Assembly: GCA_003508605.1 (NCBI GenBank)
Contig: DNUB01000118.1
Span: 1,337-8,453 of the forward strand
From: Oscillospiraceae bacterium
Lineage (GTDB): Bacteria > Bacillota > Clostridia > Oscillospirales > Ruminococcaceae
Direction: 5' to 3'
DNA: 7,117 nt
The notes under the pieces were generated by a model. It saw only the letters and a program-made list of their open reading frames with translations. It ran no database searches and had not been told where the DNA came from. The translations under genes were made by a program, and so were the position numbers. How positions within the stretch are numbered: the stretch's first letter is position 1; every line of letters begins with the position of its first letter. This document shows positions 1 to 5,996 of this stretch, one piece after another.

Positions 1-602
1 CCCGCCATAAAGGGATTGTCCTCCACCGCATTGCAGAAAACCACTATTTTTGCCGCACCGAAGCAGTGATTATCGACAGTCGCCCTTGCACTGTCAACAA
101 TGATCTGTCCCATCAGCTTTACGGCGTCCATATTTATTCCCGCACGGGTAGAGCCTATGTTTACGGAGGAGCATACCTTGGTGGTTTCCGCAAGAGCCTC
201 GGGAATAGATAGGATAAGCTCCCTGTCCCCTGCCGAAAATCCCTTGTGCACCAAAGCGGAATAGCCTCCGACGTAGTTTACCCCCGTACCCTCCGCAACC
301 CTTTGCAGAGTTTGGGCAAATTTAACGGGGCTTCCCTTTGCCGAAGCCGCAAGCATAGCTATGGGGGTTACCGAAAGACGCTTGTTGATAATGGGAATAC
401 CGTAGCGTTTTTCTATCTCCTCGCCCGTTTTTACGTGATTTTCCGCCGCTCTCATCATTTTTTCGTAAATCTTGCCGCAGGCGCGGTCAATATTACTGTC
501 AATGCAGTCAAGCAGCGAAATGCCCATAGTAATGGTGCGTATGTCAAGATTTTCCTCTTGAATCATCTTTATAGTTTCAAGTATATCGTTTGTGCTGACC
601 AT
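1..602 (-). CDS. UPF0210 / DUF711 (PFL family) protein, N-terminal part; C-terminus beyond the window
   Basis: An open frame runs on the minus strand from ATG (602-600) to the window edge, giving 200 codons with no stop; the family is usually about 450 residues, so roughly the first 45% is present. The protein begins [20 protein letters not shown] and includes a [11 protein letters not shown] segment, a conserved region around INKRLSVTP, and at the edge the DNPFMAG motif typical of the family. The start is supported by the purine-rich site GGAAGGAAA at 618-610 on this strand. The molecular function is not established; the family has been compared with glycyl-radical (PFL-type) proteins, but no such catalysis can be claimed from this sequence. 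It lies 74 nt downstream of the UPF0237 ACT gene on the same strand, a pairing that recurs in Firmicutes and suggests a shared role, probably with the ACT protein sensing a small molecule. The family assignment is firm; the function is unknown. Confidence 0.9.
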   Translation of the reverse strand, partial: MVSTNDILETIKMIQEENLDIRTITMGISLLDCIDSNIDRACGKIYEKMMRAAENHVKTGEEIEKRYGIPIINKRLSVTPIAMLAASAKGSPVKFAQTLQRVAEGTGVNYVGGYSALVHKGFSAGDRELILSIPEALAETTKVCSSVNIGSTRAGINMDAVKLMGQIIVDSARATVDNHCFGAAKIVVFCNAVEDNPFMA

Positions 603-676
603 TTAATTGTTTCCTTCCGATAAAGTTAAATCAAGACGTATTAAAGTCCTCTTATGATTGTTCCGTCCCCGCCGTG

Positions 677-946
677 TCACACATGGTGCATCGAATTGAA
701 AATGTCCTCATGCATAACGTGTACCTGCAGGTTCATTTCCTCGCCCGCCTTTTTCAGCTTATCGGCCAAAACGCTGTATTCCTCGCTGCATTTTGAAATA
801 TCTATAAGCATGGTCATGGCGAACATATCCTGCATAATCGTTTGCGTAACATCCATAACGTTTACATTATCGCCGGCGCATATTGCGCTGATTTTTGCCA
901 GAATGCCCACAGTGTCCTTTCCTATTACCGCTACTACCGCTTTCAT
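677..946 (-). CDS. Small stand-alone ACT-domain protein, UPF0237 family
   Basis: This 89-residue protein is essentially one ACT domain (beta-alpha-beta-beta-alpha-beta). It opens MKAVVAVIGKDTVGILAKIS, the usual first strand followed by the D-x-V-G-I-L/G-I-x-A turn where ACT dimers bind amino-acid-like ligands. It continues with NVNVMDVTQT (second strand) and a third strand around FAMTMLIDIS. Length and motifs match UPF0237, which resembles the ACT halves of GcvR-type regulators. The start ATG (946-944) is preceded by GAAAGGAAAG, a reasonable ribosome binding site, and a good promoter lies at 1001-1029 on this strand. The stop is TGA at 679-677. There is no catalytic or DNA-binding domain, so it probably acts by binding a ligand and a partner protein; the UPF0210 product encoded just downstream is the natural candidate (inference). 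The family assignment is confident, the ligand is not known. Confidence 0.9.
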   Translation of the reverse strand: MKAVVAVIGKDTVGILAKISAICAGDNVNVMDVTQTIMQDMFAMTMLIDISKCSEEYSVLADKLKKAGEEMNLQVHVMHEDIFNSMHHV

Positions 947-962
947 ATGCTTCTTTCCTTTC

Positions 963-998
963 AGATATTATTTATCCAATAGATATTATTTTTCCAAT
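963..998. repeat. 18-bp tandem direct repeat (two copies)
   Basis: AGATATTATTTATCCAAT (963-980) is followed without a gap by AGATATTATTTTTCCAAT (981-998); the copies differ at one position of 18. The pair lies immediately downstream of the minus-strand -10 box (1006-1001), so it covers the probable transcription start and 5' untranslated region of the ACT gene. It could be an operator, an RNA element, or a chance duplication in AT-rich DNA. The repeat itself is seen directly; its role is inference. Confidence 0.85.
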
Positions 999-1000
999 AT

Positions 1001-1029
1001 ATTATAGCGAAATTTTTTTCAAATGTAAA
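1001..1029 (-). promoter_or_regulatory. Sigma-A type promoter for the ACT/UPF0210 genes
   Basis: Reading on the minus strand, TTTACA (1029-1024) is followed after exactly 17 nt by a perfect TATAAT (1006-1001). The expected transcription start is near 994, about 50 nt before the ACT start codon and inside the 18-bp tandem repeat. One mismatch in the -35 box, none in the -10 box. Confidence 0.8.
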
Positions 1030-1037
1030 GATTTCGG

Positions 1038-1066
1038 TAGACAAAATTTTGTATTTGTGATAAAAT
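1038..1066 (+). promoter_or_regulatory. Sigma-A type promoter for the PHP-lrp-aminotransferase-ispE genes
   Basis: TAGACA (1038-1043), a 17-nt spacer and TAAAAT (1061-1066) each differ from consensus by one base. The expected start is near 1073, about 46 nt before the GTG of the PHP gene. Its -35 box is only 8 bp from that of the divergent promoter, so the two promoters lie back to back and could compete for polymerase or share a regulator. Confidence 0.72.
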
Positions 1067-1072
1067 AATAAA

Positions 1073-1093
1073 ATACGTATGATAAACGTATAT
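1073..1093. promoter_or_regulatory. Possible operator: ATACGTAT palindrome plus a second ACGTATAT half
   Basis: The 8-bp palindrome ATACGTAT (1073-1080) sits at the expected plus-strand transcription start, and ACGTATAT (1086-1093) repeats ACGTAT 11 bp further on, about one helical turn. That spacing fits a dimeric regulator, possibly the AsnC-type protein encoded downstream. The region is AT-rich and the elements are short, so chance is a real alternative. Confidence 0.3.
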
Positions 1094-1118
1094 TAACCGA
1101 ACGAAGGAAAGAAATGCC

Positions 1119-1946
1119 GTGAGTACGGAAAAAGACTTTTTAATACCTGTTGACAGTCACAGTCACTCCACCCAGTCCCCCGACGGGAAAAACACCCTTG
1201 AAGAAATGGCGGAACGGGCCTGCGAGCTTGGGATAGGACACTATACCGTAACGGATCATGTCGAGATAAACAAATTTTACGATGAAGAATTTCTTTACGA
1301 AGAGCCCGTCAGACAGTCGTCGCTGCTTTTGCCGCCGCTGGCGGAAAAATACAGGGGCAGGGTCGACATTCACTACGGCGTGGAGCTGGGGCAGCCCGTT
1401 CACGATTATGAGCTTGCGCAGAGGATTCTGGACAGCTATGACTATGAGTTTATTATAGGCTCCTGTCATATGGTCAAGGGCTGGGACGATTTTTACTTTT
1501 TGGACTACAAGAGGGTTAACCCGAACTTTTTGCTGAAGCTTTATTTTGACGAGCTTCTGGAGATGGCAGAATGGGGACGGTTTGACGTTTTGGGGCATTT
1601 GACGTATCCCCTGCGCTACATAACCGGCGATTTCGGCATAAAAATCGATATGAGCCAATATGAGGGGATTATTTCGGAAATATTCAAAACGCTGATAAAA
1701 AACGGAAAGGGAATGGAAATAAACACCTCGGGACTCAGGCAGAGAATCGGCGTTACGCTCCCCGACGAGCATTATGTAGGTCTTTACCGAAGCCTTGGGG
1801 GAGAGATCCTGACAATAGGCTCGGACGCACACTGCGTCTCCGATTTGGGAAAAGGGATTGCAGAGGGCGTCGCTCTCGCCAAAAAATGCGGATTTGACAG
1901 GATATATTATTATCATTGCAGAAAACCCATTGAAATAAAAATATAA
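1119..1946 (+). CDS. PHP-domain phosphatase, histidinol-phosphatase (HisJ) family
   Basis: The 275-residue protein is a single PHP domain of about the usual HisJ length. Metal-binding motifs appear in the expected order: DSHSHS (12-17, H14 and H16), TDH (45-47), the Glu of GVELG (E89), GSCH (114-117), GH (159-160) and GSDAH (234-238, D236 and H238). These form the trinuclear metal site that hydrolyses phosphomonoesters. The best-known family reaction is L-histidinol phosphate to histidinol in histidine biosynthesis, but no other his gene is visible, so a different phosphate ester is possible. The only sensible start is GTG 1119, with AAGGA at 1104-1108 upstream; no in-frame ATG occurs before residue 30 and an in-frame stop lies at 1083-1085. 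An ATG-CCG-TGA minimal frame (1114-1122) overlaps this start. It is the first gene of the operon, 20 nt before the AsnC-type regulator. Family confident, substrate tentative. Confidence 0.88.
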   Translation: MSTEKDFLIPVDSHSHSTQSPDGKNTLEEMAERACELGIGHYTVTDHVEINKFYDEEFLYEEPVRQSSLLLPPLAEKYRGRVDIHYGVELGQPVHDYELAQRILDSYDYEFIIGSCHMVKGWDDFYFLDYKRVNPNFLLKLYFDELLEMAEWGRFDVLGHLTYPLRYITGDFGIKIDMSQYEGIISEIFKTLIKNGKGMEINTSGLRQRIGVTLPDEHYVGLYRSLGGEILTIGSDAHCVSDLGKGIAEGVALAKKCGFDRIYYYHCRKPIEIKI

Positions 1947-1966
1947 AGTAAGAAAGGAAAAACAAA

Positions 1967-2446
1967 ATGAAAACCTTGGTTGATTTATTAAGGGAAAACG
2001 CAAGACTCTCCAACGAGCAGTTGGCACTGATTCTGGGAATAACTGCGGAAGCGGCGGCGGCGCAGATAAAAAAGCTTGAAGAGGACGGAATCGTTTTAGG
2101 ATATTCCGCCATTATCAATGAGGAAAAATACGATAAAAACGCAGTTACCGCTTTGATCGAGCTTAAGGTATCCCCTCAGGTTGAGTGCGGCTATGACGAT
2201 GTGGCAAAAATTATCGCTCAGTATGACGAGGTAGACACGGTTCAGCTTATGAGCGGCGGCTTTGATTTGGCGGTTATTGTAAGAGGAAAAAGCCTCCGCG
2301 ACATAGCCCTGTTTGTGTCGGAACGGCTTGCTACCCTTGACGGAGTGCTGTCCACCACTACCCACTTTATGCTACAAAGATATAAGGAAAAGGGCGTTAA
2401 TTTCTTGGGAGAAGAAGCTGACGAAAGGAGCATTGTATCACCGTGA
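1967..2446 (+). CDS. Lrp/AsnC family transcriptional regulator
   Basis: This 159-residue protein has the two-part Lrp/AsnC layout. A winged helix-turn-helix occupies about residues 3-48, with the recognition pattern LSNEQLALILGITAEAAAAQ followed by the family's IKKLEEDGIVLGYSAIIN segment. A RAM ligand-binding/oligomerisation domain spans about 58-140, with the SGGFDLAVIV turn at 96-105 matching the family's effector-site loop. Such proteins form dimers to octamers and respond to amino acids. The start ATG is preceded by AGAAAGGAA at 1951-1959. It lies between a PHP phosphatase and an aminotransferase, and its TGA overlaps the aminotransferase start, implying translational coupling. The pair resembles the B. 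subtilis AlaR-AlaT arrangement (Lrp-type regulator beside an alanine-related aminotransferase), which suggests local autoregulation by an amino acid; that is inference. A short tail (about 145-159) extends past the RAM domain. Confidence 0.93.
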   Translation: MKTLVDLLRENARLSNEQLALILGITAEAAAAQIKKLEEDGIVLGYSAIINEEKYDKNAVTALIELKVSPQVECGYDDVAKIIAQYDEVDTVQLMSGGFDLAVIVRGKSLRDIALFVSERLATLDGVLSTTTHFMLQRYKEKGVNFLGEEADERSIVSP

Positions 2447-3612
2447 TGGATTATGACAGGCTGCTTTCGCAGACGGTTCGGGAGGTTAAGTTTTCGGGCA
2501 TAAGAAAATTTTTTGATATTGCCTCAACCGTTGATAACGTTATTTCACTTTCGGTAGGAGAACCGGATTTTAAAACCCCCTGGATTATTCGCAAGGAAGC
2601 AATAAAAACCCTTGAAAAGGGAAAAACTGCCTATACAGCCAATTCGGGGCTTATACGGCTCAGAGAGGTTATTTCCGAATATATAAACAGAAAAACCGGC
2701 GTATCCTACGACCCGAAAAGCGAAATAATCGTTACCGTCGGCGGCTCGGAGGCGATAGACTGCGCCTTTCGGGCGATAATAAACCCCGGCGACGAGGTAA
2801 TTGTGGTAGAGCCCAGCTTTGTCTGCTACTGCCCTCTTGTAAGTATGGCGGGGGGAGTTCCCGTGATAGTGGAAACCGGGCAGGAGGATAAATTCAAGCT
2901 TACCCCGCAGGCATTGGCGGAGAAGATCACACCCAAAACAAAGGCTTTGGTGCTTCCCTTCCCCAATAACCCCACTGGAGCGGTTATGCACCGCAGCGAG
3001 CTTGAGGAGATCGCCGACGTTATAAGGGATAAGGACATTTTCGTGATCTCCGATGAGATTTACAGCGAACTTACCTACTGCGACGAGCGTCACGTTTCCT
3101 TTGCGGAAATTGAGGGAATGCGTGAGCGCACCATAATGATAAACGGCTTTTCAAAGGCGTTTTCCATGACGGGCTGGCGTATGGGATATTTTGCTGCGCC
3201 TAAGCCTATAACCACCCAAATGCTGAAAATCCACCAATATGCGATTATGTGCAGTCCCACCACCAGCCAGCATGCGGCAATAACCGCCATGACCGAATGC
3301 GAGGAGGAGGTAAGGCGAATGAGGGACGAATACAACGCCAGACGGCGTTTCGTGGTAAAGGGCTTTAACGATATGGGACTGGAATGCTTTGAGCCCGAGG
3401 GAGCGTTTTATGCCTTTCCCTGCATAAAATCCACCGGGCTTTCCTCTCAGGAGTTCTGCACAAGGCTGCTTAATTCAAAAAAGGTGGCGATCGTTCCGGG
3501 CGACGCCTTCGGCGCAAGCGGAGAGGGCTTTGTCAGAGTCAGCTATGCTTATTCCCTGAACCATCTTAACACCGCCATGGAAAGAATCGGGGAATTTCTG
3601 AAGGAGCTGTGA
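2446..3612 (+). CDS. PLP-dependent class I/II aminotransferase (fold type I, AspC/AlaT-like)
   Basis: The product (388 residues from the ATG) is a complete fold-type I aminotransferase of normal length. Numbered from the ATG, visible features are the substrate/PLP tyrosine of TAYTANSGL (Y63), the GGSEA phosphate-binding turn (99-103), PNNPTG (173-178), SDEIY (202-206; D for the pyridine nitrogen), SKAFSMTGWRMGY with Schiff-base Lys237 and Arg245, and the carboxylate-binding Arg364 in FVRVSYA. It should transfer amino groups between an amino acid and a 2-oxo acid in the cytoplasm. The donor cannot be read from sequence; Asp, Ala or aromatic amino acids and N-acetyl-diaminopimelate (PatA-like) are possible. 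The start ATG shares its A with the regulator's TGA; a GTG three bases upstream (2443) is in frame and slightly closer to AAAGGAG (2424-2430), so it could be used instead. The association with an AsnC-type gene favours an alanine-family role (inference). Confidence 0.93.
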   Translation: MDYDRLLSQTVREVKFSGIRKFFDIASTVDNVISLSVGEPDFKTPWIIRKEAIKTLEKGKTAYTANSGLIRLREVISEYINRKTGVSYDPKSEIIVTVGGSEAIDCAFRAIINPGDEVIVVEPSFVCYCPLVSMAGGVPVIVETGQEDKFKLTPQALAEKITPKTKALVLPFPNNPTGAVMHRSELEEIADVIRDKDIFVISDEIYSELTYCDERHVSFAEIEGMRERTIMINGFSKAFSMTGWRMGYFAAPKPITTQMLKIHQYAIMCSPTTSQHAAITAMTECEEEVRRMRDEYNARRRFVVKGFNDMGLECFEPEGAFYAFPCIKSTGLSSQEFCTRLLNSKKVAIVPGDAFGASGEGFVRVSYAYSLNHLNTAMERIGEFLKEL

Positions 3613-3616
3613 TCCG

Positions 3617-4483
3617 ATGACCGAAAAAATCACAGTACCCGCTTACGCCAAAATCAATCTTTTTCTGGATATAACGGGAGTGCTTCCGAGCGGTTACCAC
3701 TCACTGAACAATATTATGCAGCAGACGGATCTGCACGACAATGTGGCGGTTTCCTTTGAAAGGGACGCCGAAAACTTCTTTGAAATCACCTGCAATAACC
3801 CTTTGATTCCCTGTGACGAAAGAAATATTGCCTATAAGGCCGCTAAGCTTTTTCTGAACGAATCCGGGGAGAGGGGAAGGGTCGCCGTTGATATAGAAAA
3901 GAATATTCCGATCATGGCGGGACTTGGCGGCAGCAGCACCGACGGTGCGGCCGTGCTTGCCGCATTAAACGAGCTTTGCGGCAAGCCTTTTTCGAGAGCC
4001 GAGCTTGAGAAAATGGGGGCAGGCCTGGGAGCGGACGTTCCCTTTTGTATAAGAGGCGGCTGTGCCTTCTGCAAAGGAATCGGCGAAATTATGACCGATA
4101 TTGCGGGACTGCCTCCCTGCTCTATTTTGATAATAAAGCCCGATTATTCCTCGGATACGGCGGCGGCATACGGAAGGTACGGCAAAAATCCCGTAAAAGC
4201 AAGACCCGAACCCGAAAAGCTTTTGAAGGACCTGGAGAAAGGGGAGCTTTCGGAAATCTCGGGCGGCTTATACAATATTTTTGAGCTGCTGGACAACGCT
4301 CGGGAAACGGAAAGGATAAAGAAGGCCTTAACGGATGCGGGAGCTATGGGTGCTGCCTTATCCGGCAGCGGCAGCGCAGTGTTTGGAATATTTCCTGATG
4401 TCAGCTCCGCCTTAAAGGCCGCTTCGGGCTTGGACTATAATATTAGAATCGTTACAAGACCCTTGGCGGGTTCGCAGGTCTGA
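3617..4483 (+). CDS. ispE: 4-diphosphocytidyl-2-C-methyl-D-erythritol kinase (IspE)
   Basis: IspE phosphorylates CDP-methylerythritol with ATP in the non-mevalonate (MEP) pathway to isoprenoid precursors. The 288-residue protein is a full-length GHMP kinase. The N-terminal AYAKINLFLDI (9-19) carries catalytic Lys12, and GYHSLNNIMQQTDLHD (26-41) contacts the CDP part of the substrate. The ATP-binding glycine loop is PIMAGLGGSSTDGAA (98-112), LGADVPF (137-143) carries catalytic Asp140, and the GHMP C-terminal motif is ALSGSGSAVFGIF (247-259). The start ATG follows AAGGAG (3601-3606) at a 10-nt spacing, and the gene begins 4 nt after the aminotransferase stop, so the two are cotranscribed. There is no biochemical link to the upstream amino-acid genes; the grouping looks like operon packing. 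A 6-bp GGGTTC/GAACCC hairpin (4468-4487) spans the stop codon but has no T-run. Confidence 0.97.
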   Translation: MTEKITVPAYAKINLFLDITGVLPSGYHSLNNIMQQTDLHDNVAVSFERDAENFFEITCNNPLIPCDERNIAYKAAKLFLNESGERGRVAVDIEKNIPIMAGLGGSSTDGAAVLAALNELCGKPFSRAELEKMGAGLGADVPFCIRGGCAFCKGIGEIMTDIAGLPPCSILIIKPDYSSDTAAAYGRYGKNPVKARPEPEKLLKDLEKGELSEISGGLYNIFELLDNARETERIKKALTDAGAMGAALSGSGSAVFGIFPDVSSALKAASGLDYNIRIVTRPLAGSQV

Positions 4484-4566
4484 ACCCCACGGCTTCCGCA
4501 GCCTCGCCGCCGCTGTCAGTCATAAAGCCCTTACAAGCCGCATAACCTGTTTAAAGGGGTGATTTT

Positions 4567-4854
4567 ATGATATGCGGTTTTGAAGATTTGCGCTGCAAGG
4601 AAATTATAAACGTCAAAACAGGCTGTAAATTGGGTTATCCGGACGATATCGAGTTTGATACCTGCACCGCCAAAATATGCAAGCTGATTGTGTACGGAAA
4701 AGCTAAGCTTTTCGGGCTTTTGGGGCGTGAGGAGGATTTTGAAATCCCCTGGTGCAATATTGAGATAATAGGGCAGGATACCATTCTTGTCACCTGTGAT
4801 TTTCCGGTACGCACAAATAATGGCAAAGGATTTTTCAAAAATTTGTTAAAATAG
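4567..4854 (+). CDS. YlmC/YmxH-type PRC-barrel protein
   Basis: This 95-residue protein matches the YlmC/YmxH family: one PRC-barrel-like beta domain with KEIINVKTGCKLGYPDDIEF (11-30), then a strand leading to KLFGLLGREEDFEIPW (47-62), and a last strand IIGQDTILV (67-75). It has no signal peptide or membrane segment. The family is widespread in Clostridia and Bacilli and is often annotated as a sporulation protein because some members are expressed in sporulation, but a molecular function is not established. The start ATG is clear, with AAAGGGGTGA (4553-4562) immediately upstream. It sits 83 nt after ispE with no convincing terminator or promoter between them, so read-through is likely; the rpsB promoter begins 15 nt after its stop. 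The final residues (about 80-95) are basic and probably disordered. Confidence 0.88.
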   Translation: MICGFEDLRCKEIINVKTGCKLGYPDDIEFDTCTAKICKLIVYGKAKLFGLLGREEDFEIPWCNIEIIGQDTILVTCDFPVRTNNGKGFFKNLLK

Positions 4855-4869
4855 ACGAAAATTTTTTAG

Positions 4870-4898
4870 TTGTAATTGAACCTGTATTATGCTATAAT
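4870..4898 (+). promoter_or_regulatory. Extended -10 sigma-A promoter of rpsB-tsf
   Basis: TTGTAA (4870-4875), a 17-nt spacer and a perfect TATAAT (4893-4898) preceded by TGC (4890-4892) form an extended -10 promoter. The predicted start is near 4905, about 185 nt upstream of the rpsB start codon. A strong promoter is expected for translation genes. Confidence 0.82.
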
Positions 4899-4903
4899 AA
4901 TTA

Positions 4904-5049
4904 GGCGGTTTTTATTGCCGCAAATCCACACATAATGCTGACCCTTTCACAGGTGGAGCGGCTCCGAAATGATAAGAGCGGCTCGGAGGAGGGGCGGGAC
5001 AGCGGTCTGAAATGCCGTAAAAAGCGGCTTTGAAGCCACGGTCGGAGAC
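4904..5049 (+). promoter_or_regulatory. Structured rpsB 5' leader (candidate autoregulatory RNA)
   Basis: The leader holds several possible helices. A 5'-end hairpin pairs GGCGGT (4904-4909) with ATTGCC (4914-4919) around TTTT, using two G-U pairs. CTCCGA (4962-4967) pairs with TCGGAG (4983-4988). A composite stem near the ribosome binding site is nested: GTCT (5005-5008) with AGAC (5046-5049), CCGT (5015-5018) with ACGG (5038-5041), and GGCT (5026-5029) with AGCC (5034-5037) closing a TTGA loop. GAGCGGCTC occurs twice, 20 nt apart (4956, 4976), so alternative pairings are possible. Ribosomal protein operons are often autoregulated through such leaders, and S2 control of rpsB is known in Proteobacteria; whether this leader binds S2 is inference. 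Confidence 0.5.
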
Positions 5050-5073
5050 ATTATGGAGGAAAAACCGAAAAAC

Positions 5074-5080
5074 AAGGAGG
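5074..5080 (+). promoter_or_regulatory. Ribosome binding site fixing the rpsB start
   Basis: AAGGAGG lies 8 nt before ATG 5089 and fixes the start there. An in-frame ATG at 5053 would add 12 charged residues absent from S2 proteins, whose N-terminus normally begins close to the [15 protein letters not shown] segment. Confidence 0.92.
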
Positions 5081-5088
5081 AAACTACC

Positions 5089-5874
5089 ATGGCAGTAGTA
5101 TCAATGAAGCAGCTGCTTGAAGCGGGCGTTCACTTCGGGCATCAGACAAGACGCTGGAACCCTAAAATGGCACCCTACATTTTCACGGAGAGAAACGGTA
5201 TCTACATCATCGATTTGCAGAAAACCGTCAAGAAGCTTGACGAGGCGTATATGTTTATTCGTCAGGTAACGGAAGAAGGCGGAGAGGTTCTTTTCGTAGG
5301 CACAAAGAAGCAGGCTTCCGACAGCATTAAGGAAGAATCCGAAAGAGCCGGCGCACATTTTGTGAACGCCAGATGGCTCGGCGGTATGATGACCAACTTC
5401 ACCACCATTCAGAGGAGAATCAAGAGACTTGAACAGCTTCAGGCGATGGCACAGGACGGCACCTTTGACTTGCTCCCCAAAAAGGAAGTCAGCAAGATGA
5501 ATCTTGAGATCGAAAAGCTCGAAAAGTTCTTAGGCGGTATCAAAAATATGCAAAAGCTCCCCGCAGCTTTGTTTATCGTAGACCCCCGCAAGGAGAGAAT
5601 CGCAGTTGCGGAAGCAAAGAAGCTGGGCATTCCCATTGTGGCTATAGTGGATACAAACTGCGATCCCGACGAGATAGATTATGTTATTCCCGGAAACGAC
5701 GACGCTATACGTGCAGTTAAGCTGATAGCAGGCGCAATGGCAGACGCCATTATCGAAGGCCGTCAGGGCGAAACTCCCGTAACCGGCGAGGAAGCAGAGC
5801 CCGTTCAGGCGGAGGCTGCCGAAGAAGCGGAAGCCGCCCCGGTATCCGAAGCAGCGGAGGAAGCTGCCGAATAA
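5089..5874 (+). CDS. rpsB: 30S ribosomal protein S2
   Basis: S2 is a late-assembling protein of the small ribosomal subunit that binds near S1 and the mRNA 5' region. The 261-residue product shows the family signatures in order: [20 protein letters not shown] (5-24), [17 protein letters not shown] (30-46), [10 protein letters not shown] (68-77), [11 protein letters not shown] (94-104), a coiled-coil-like helical region (about 105-157), and [20 protein letters not shown] (158-177) followed by VDTNCDP (187-193). The core ends near residue 224. Residues 225-261 form a low-complexity tail rich in Glu and Ala, probably disordered and variable between species. It is the first gene of the rpsB-tsf operon, driven by the promoter at 4870-4898 and preceded by a structured leader. 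Codon use is regular and biased as expected for a highly expressed gene. Confidence 0.98.
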   Translation: MAVVSMKQLLEAGVHFGHQTRRWNPKMAPYIFTERNGIYIIDLQKTVKKLDEAYMFIRQVTEEGGEVLFVGTKKQASDSIKEESERAGAHFVNARWLGGMMTNFTTIQRRIKRLEQLQAMAQDGTFDLLPKKEVSKMNLEIEKLEKFLGGIKNMQKLPAALFIVDPRKERIAVAEAKKLGIPIVAIVDTNCDPDEIDYVIPGNDDAIRAVKLIAGAMADAIIEGRQGETPVTGEEAEPVQAEAAEEAEAAPVSEAAEEAAE

Positions 5875-5892
5875 TTTCATAAAAGACAGAAT

Positions 5893-5975
5893 AAATAAGC
5901 GAATAGGCGAAGTTTCGGAAAAAGCGGCACTGCCGATAAAAGACTTATTTGTATGAAGGCTTCCGAAATTTCGGA
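5893..5975 (+). promoter_or_regulatory. Structured rpsB-tsf intercistronic RNA with possible pseudoknot
   Basis: CGAAGTTTCGGAA (5908-5920) can pair along all 13 positions, with one G-U, with TTCCGAAATTTCG (5961-5973). Between the arms, CGGC-ACT-GCCG (5925-5935) forms a small hairpin. AAATAAG (5893-5899) is complementary to CTTATTT (5944-5950), which lies inside the loop, so both helices together would make a pseudoknot. The 3' arm also belongs to a perfect 14-bp palindrome (5962-5975) able to fold alone, an alternative state. No T-run follows, so this is not an intrinsic terminator. The tsf ribosome binding site starts 6 nt after the palindrome, so control of tsf translation or mRNA processing is possible (inference). 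Confidence 0.5.
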
Positions 5976-5980
5976 TTGAA

Positions 5981-5987
5981 AAAGGAG
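5981..5987 (+). promoter_or_regulatory. Ribosome binding site fixing the tsf start
   Basis: AAAGGAG lies 9 nt before ATG 5997. An in-frame TTG at 5949 would add 16 residues unlike any EF-Ts N-terminus and would run through the palindrome, so it is rejected as the start. Confidence 0.9.
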
Positions 5988-5996
5988 AAAACAAAA

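Noticed and set aside
654..1007. Plus-strand open frame opposite the ACT gene
   Set aside because: It is the shadow of the minus-strand ACT gene, contains the promoter repeats, and has no ribosome binding site or domain.
1140..2027. Long open frame (295 codons) antisense to the PHP gene
   Set aside because: It mirrors the PHP gene, which carries all family motifs; the antisense translation is cysteine- and aromatic-rich without recognisable domains, and it would overlap the AsnC-type gene as well.
4484..4560. ACCCC (4484-4488) pairing with GGGGT of the ymxH ribosome binding site as a translational lock
   Set aside because: Only 5 bp across a 67-nt loop; easily expected by chance.
4836..4869. 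AT-only inverted repeat AAAAATTT / AAATTTTT with a T-run after ymxH as a terminator
   Set aside because: The stem has no G-C pairs and would be too unstable; it overlaps the end of the coding region and directly abuts the rpsB promoter.
5009..5018. GAAATGCCGT shared exactly with 1111-1120, giving another ATG-CCG-stop frame in the rpsB leader
   Set aside because: A shared 10-mer is expected many times by chance in 7 kb, and no well-placed ribosome binding site precedes this copy.
5053..5088. N-terminal extension of S2 from ATG 5053
   Set aside because: The added residues are absent from the family and AAGGAGG sits at the right distance from ATG 5089.
5949..5996. N-terminal extension of EF-Ts from TTG 5949
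   Set aside because: It reads through the palindrome, resembles no EF-Ts N-terminus, and ATG 5997 has a good ribosome binding site.
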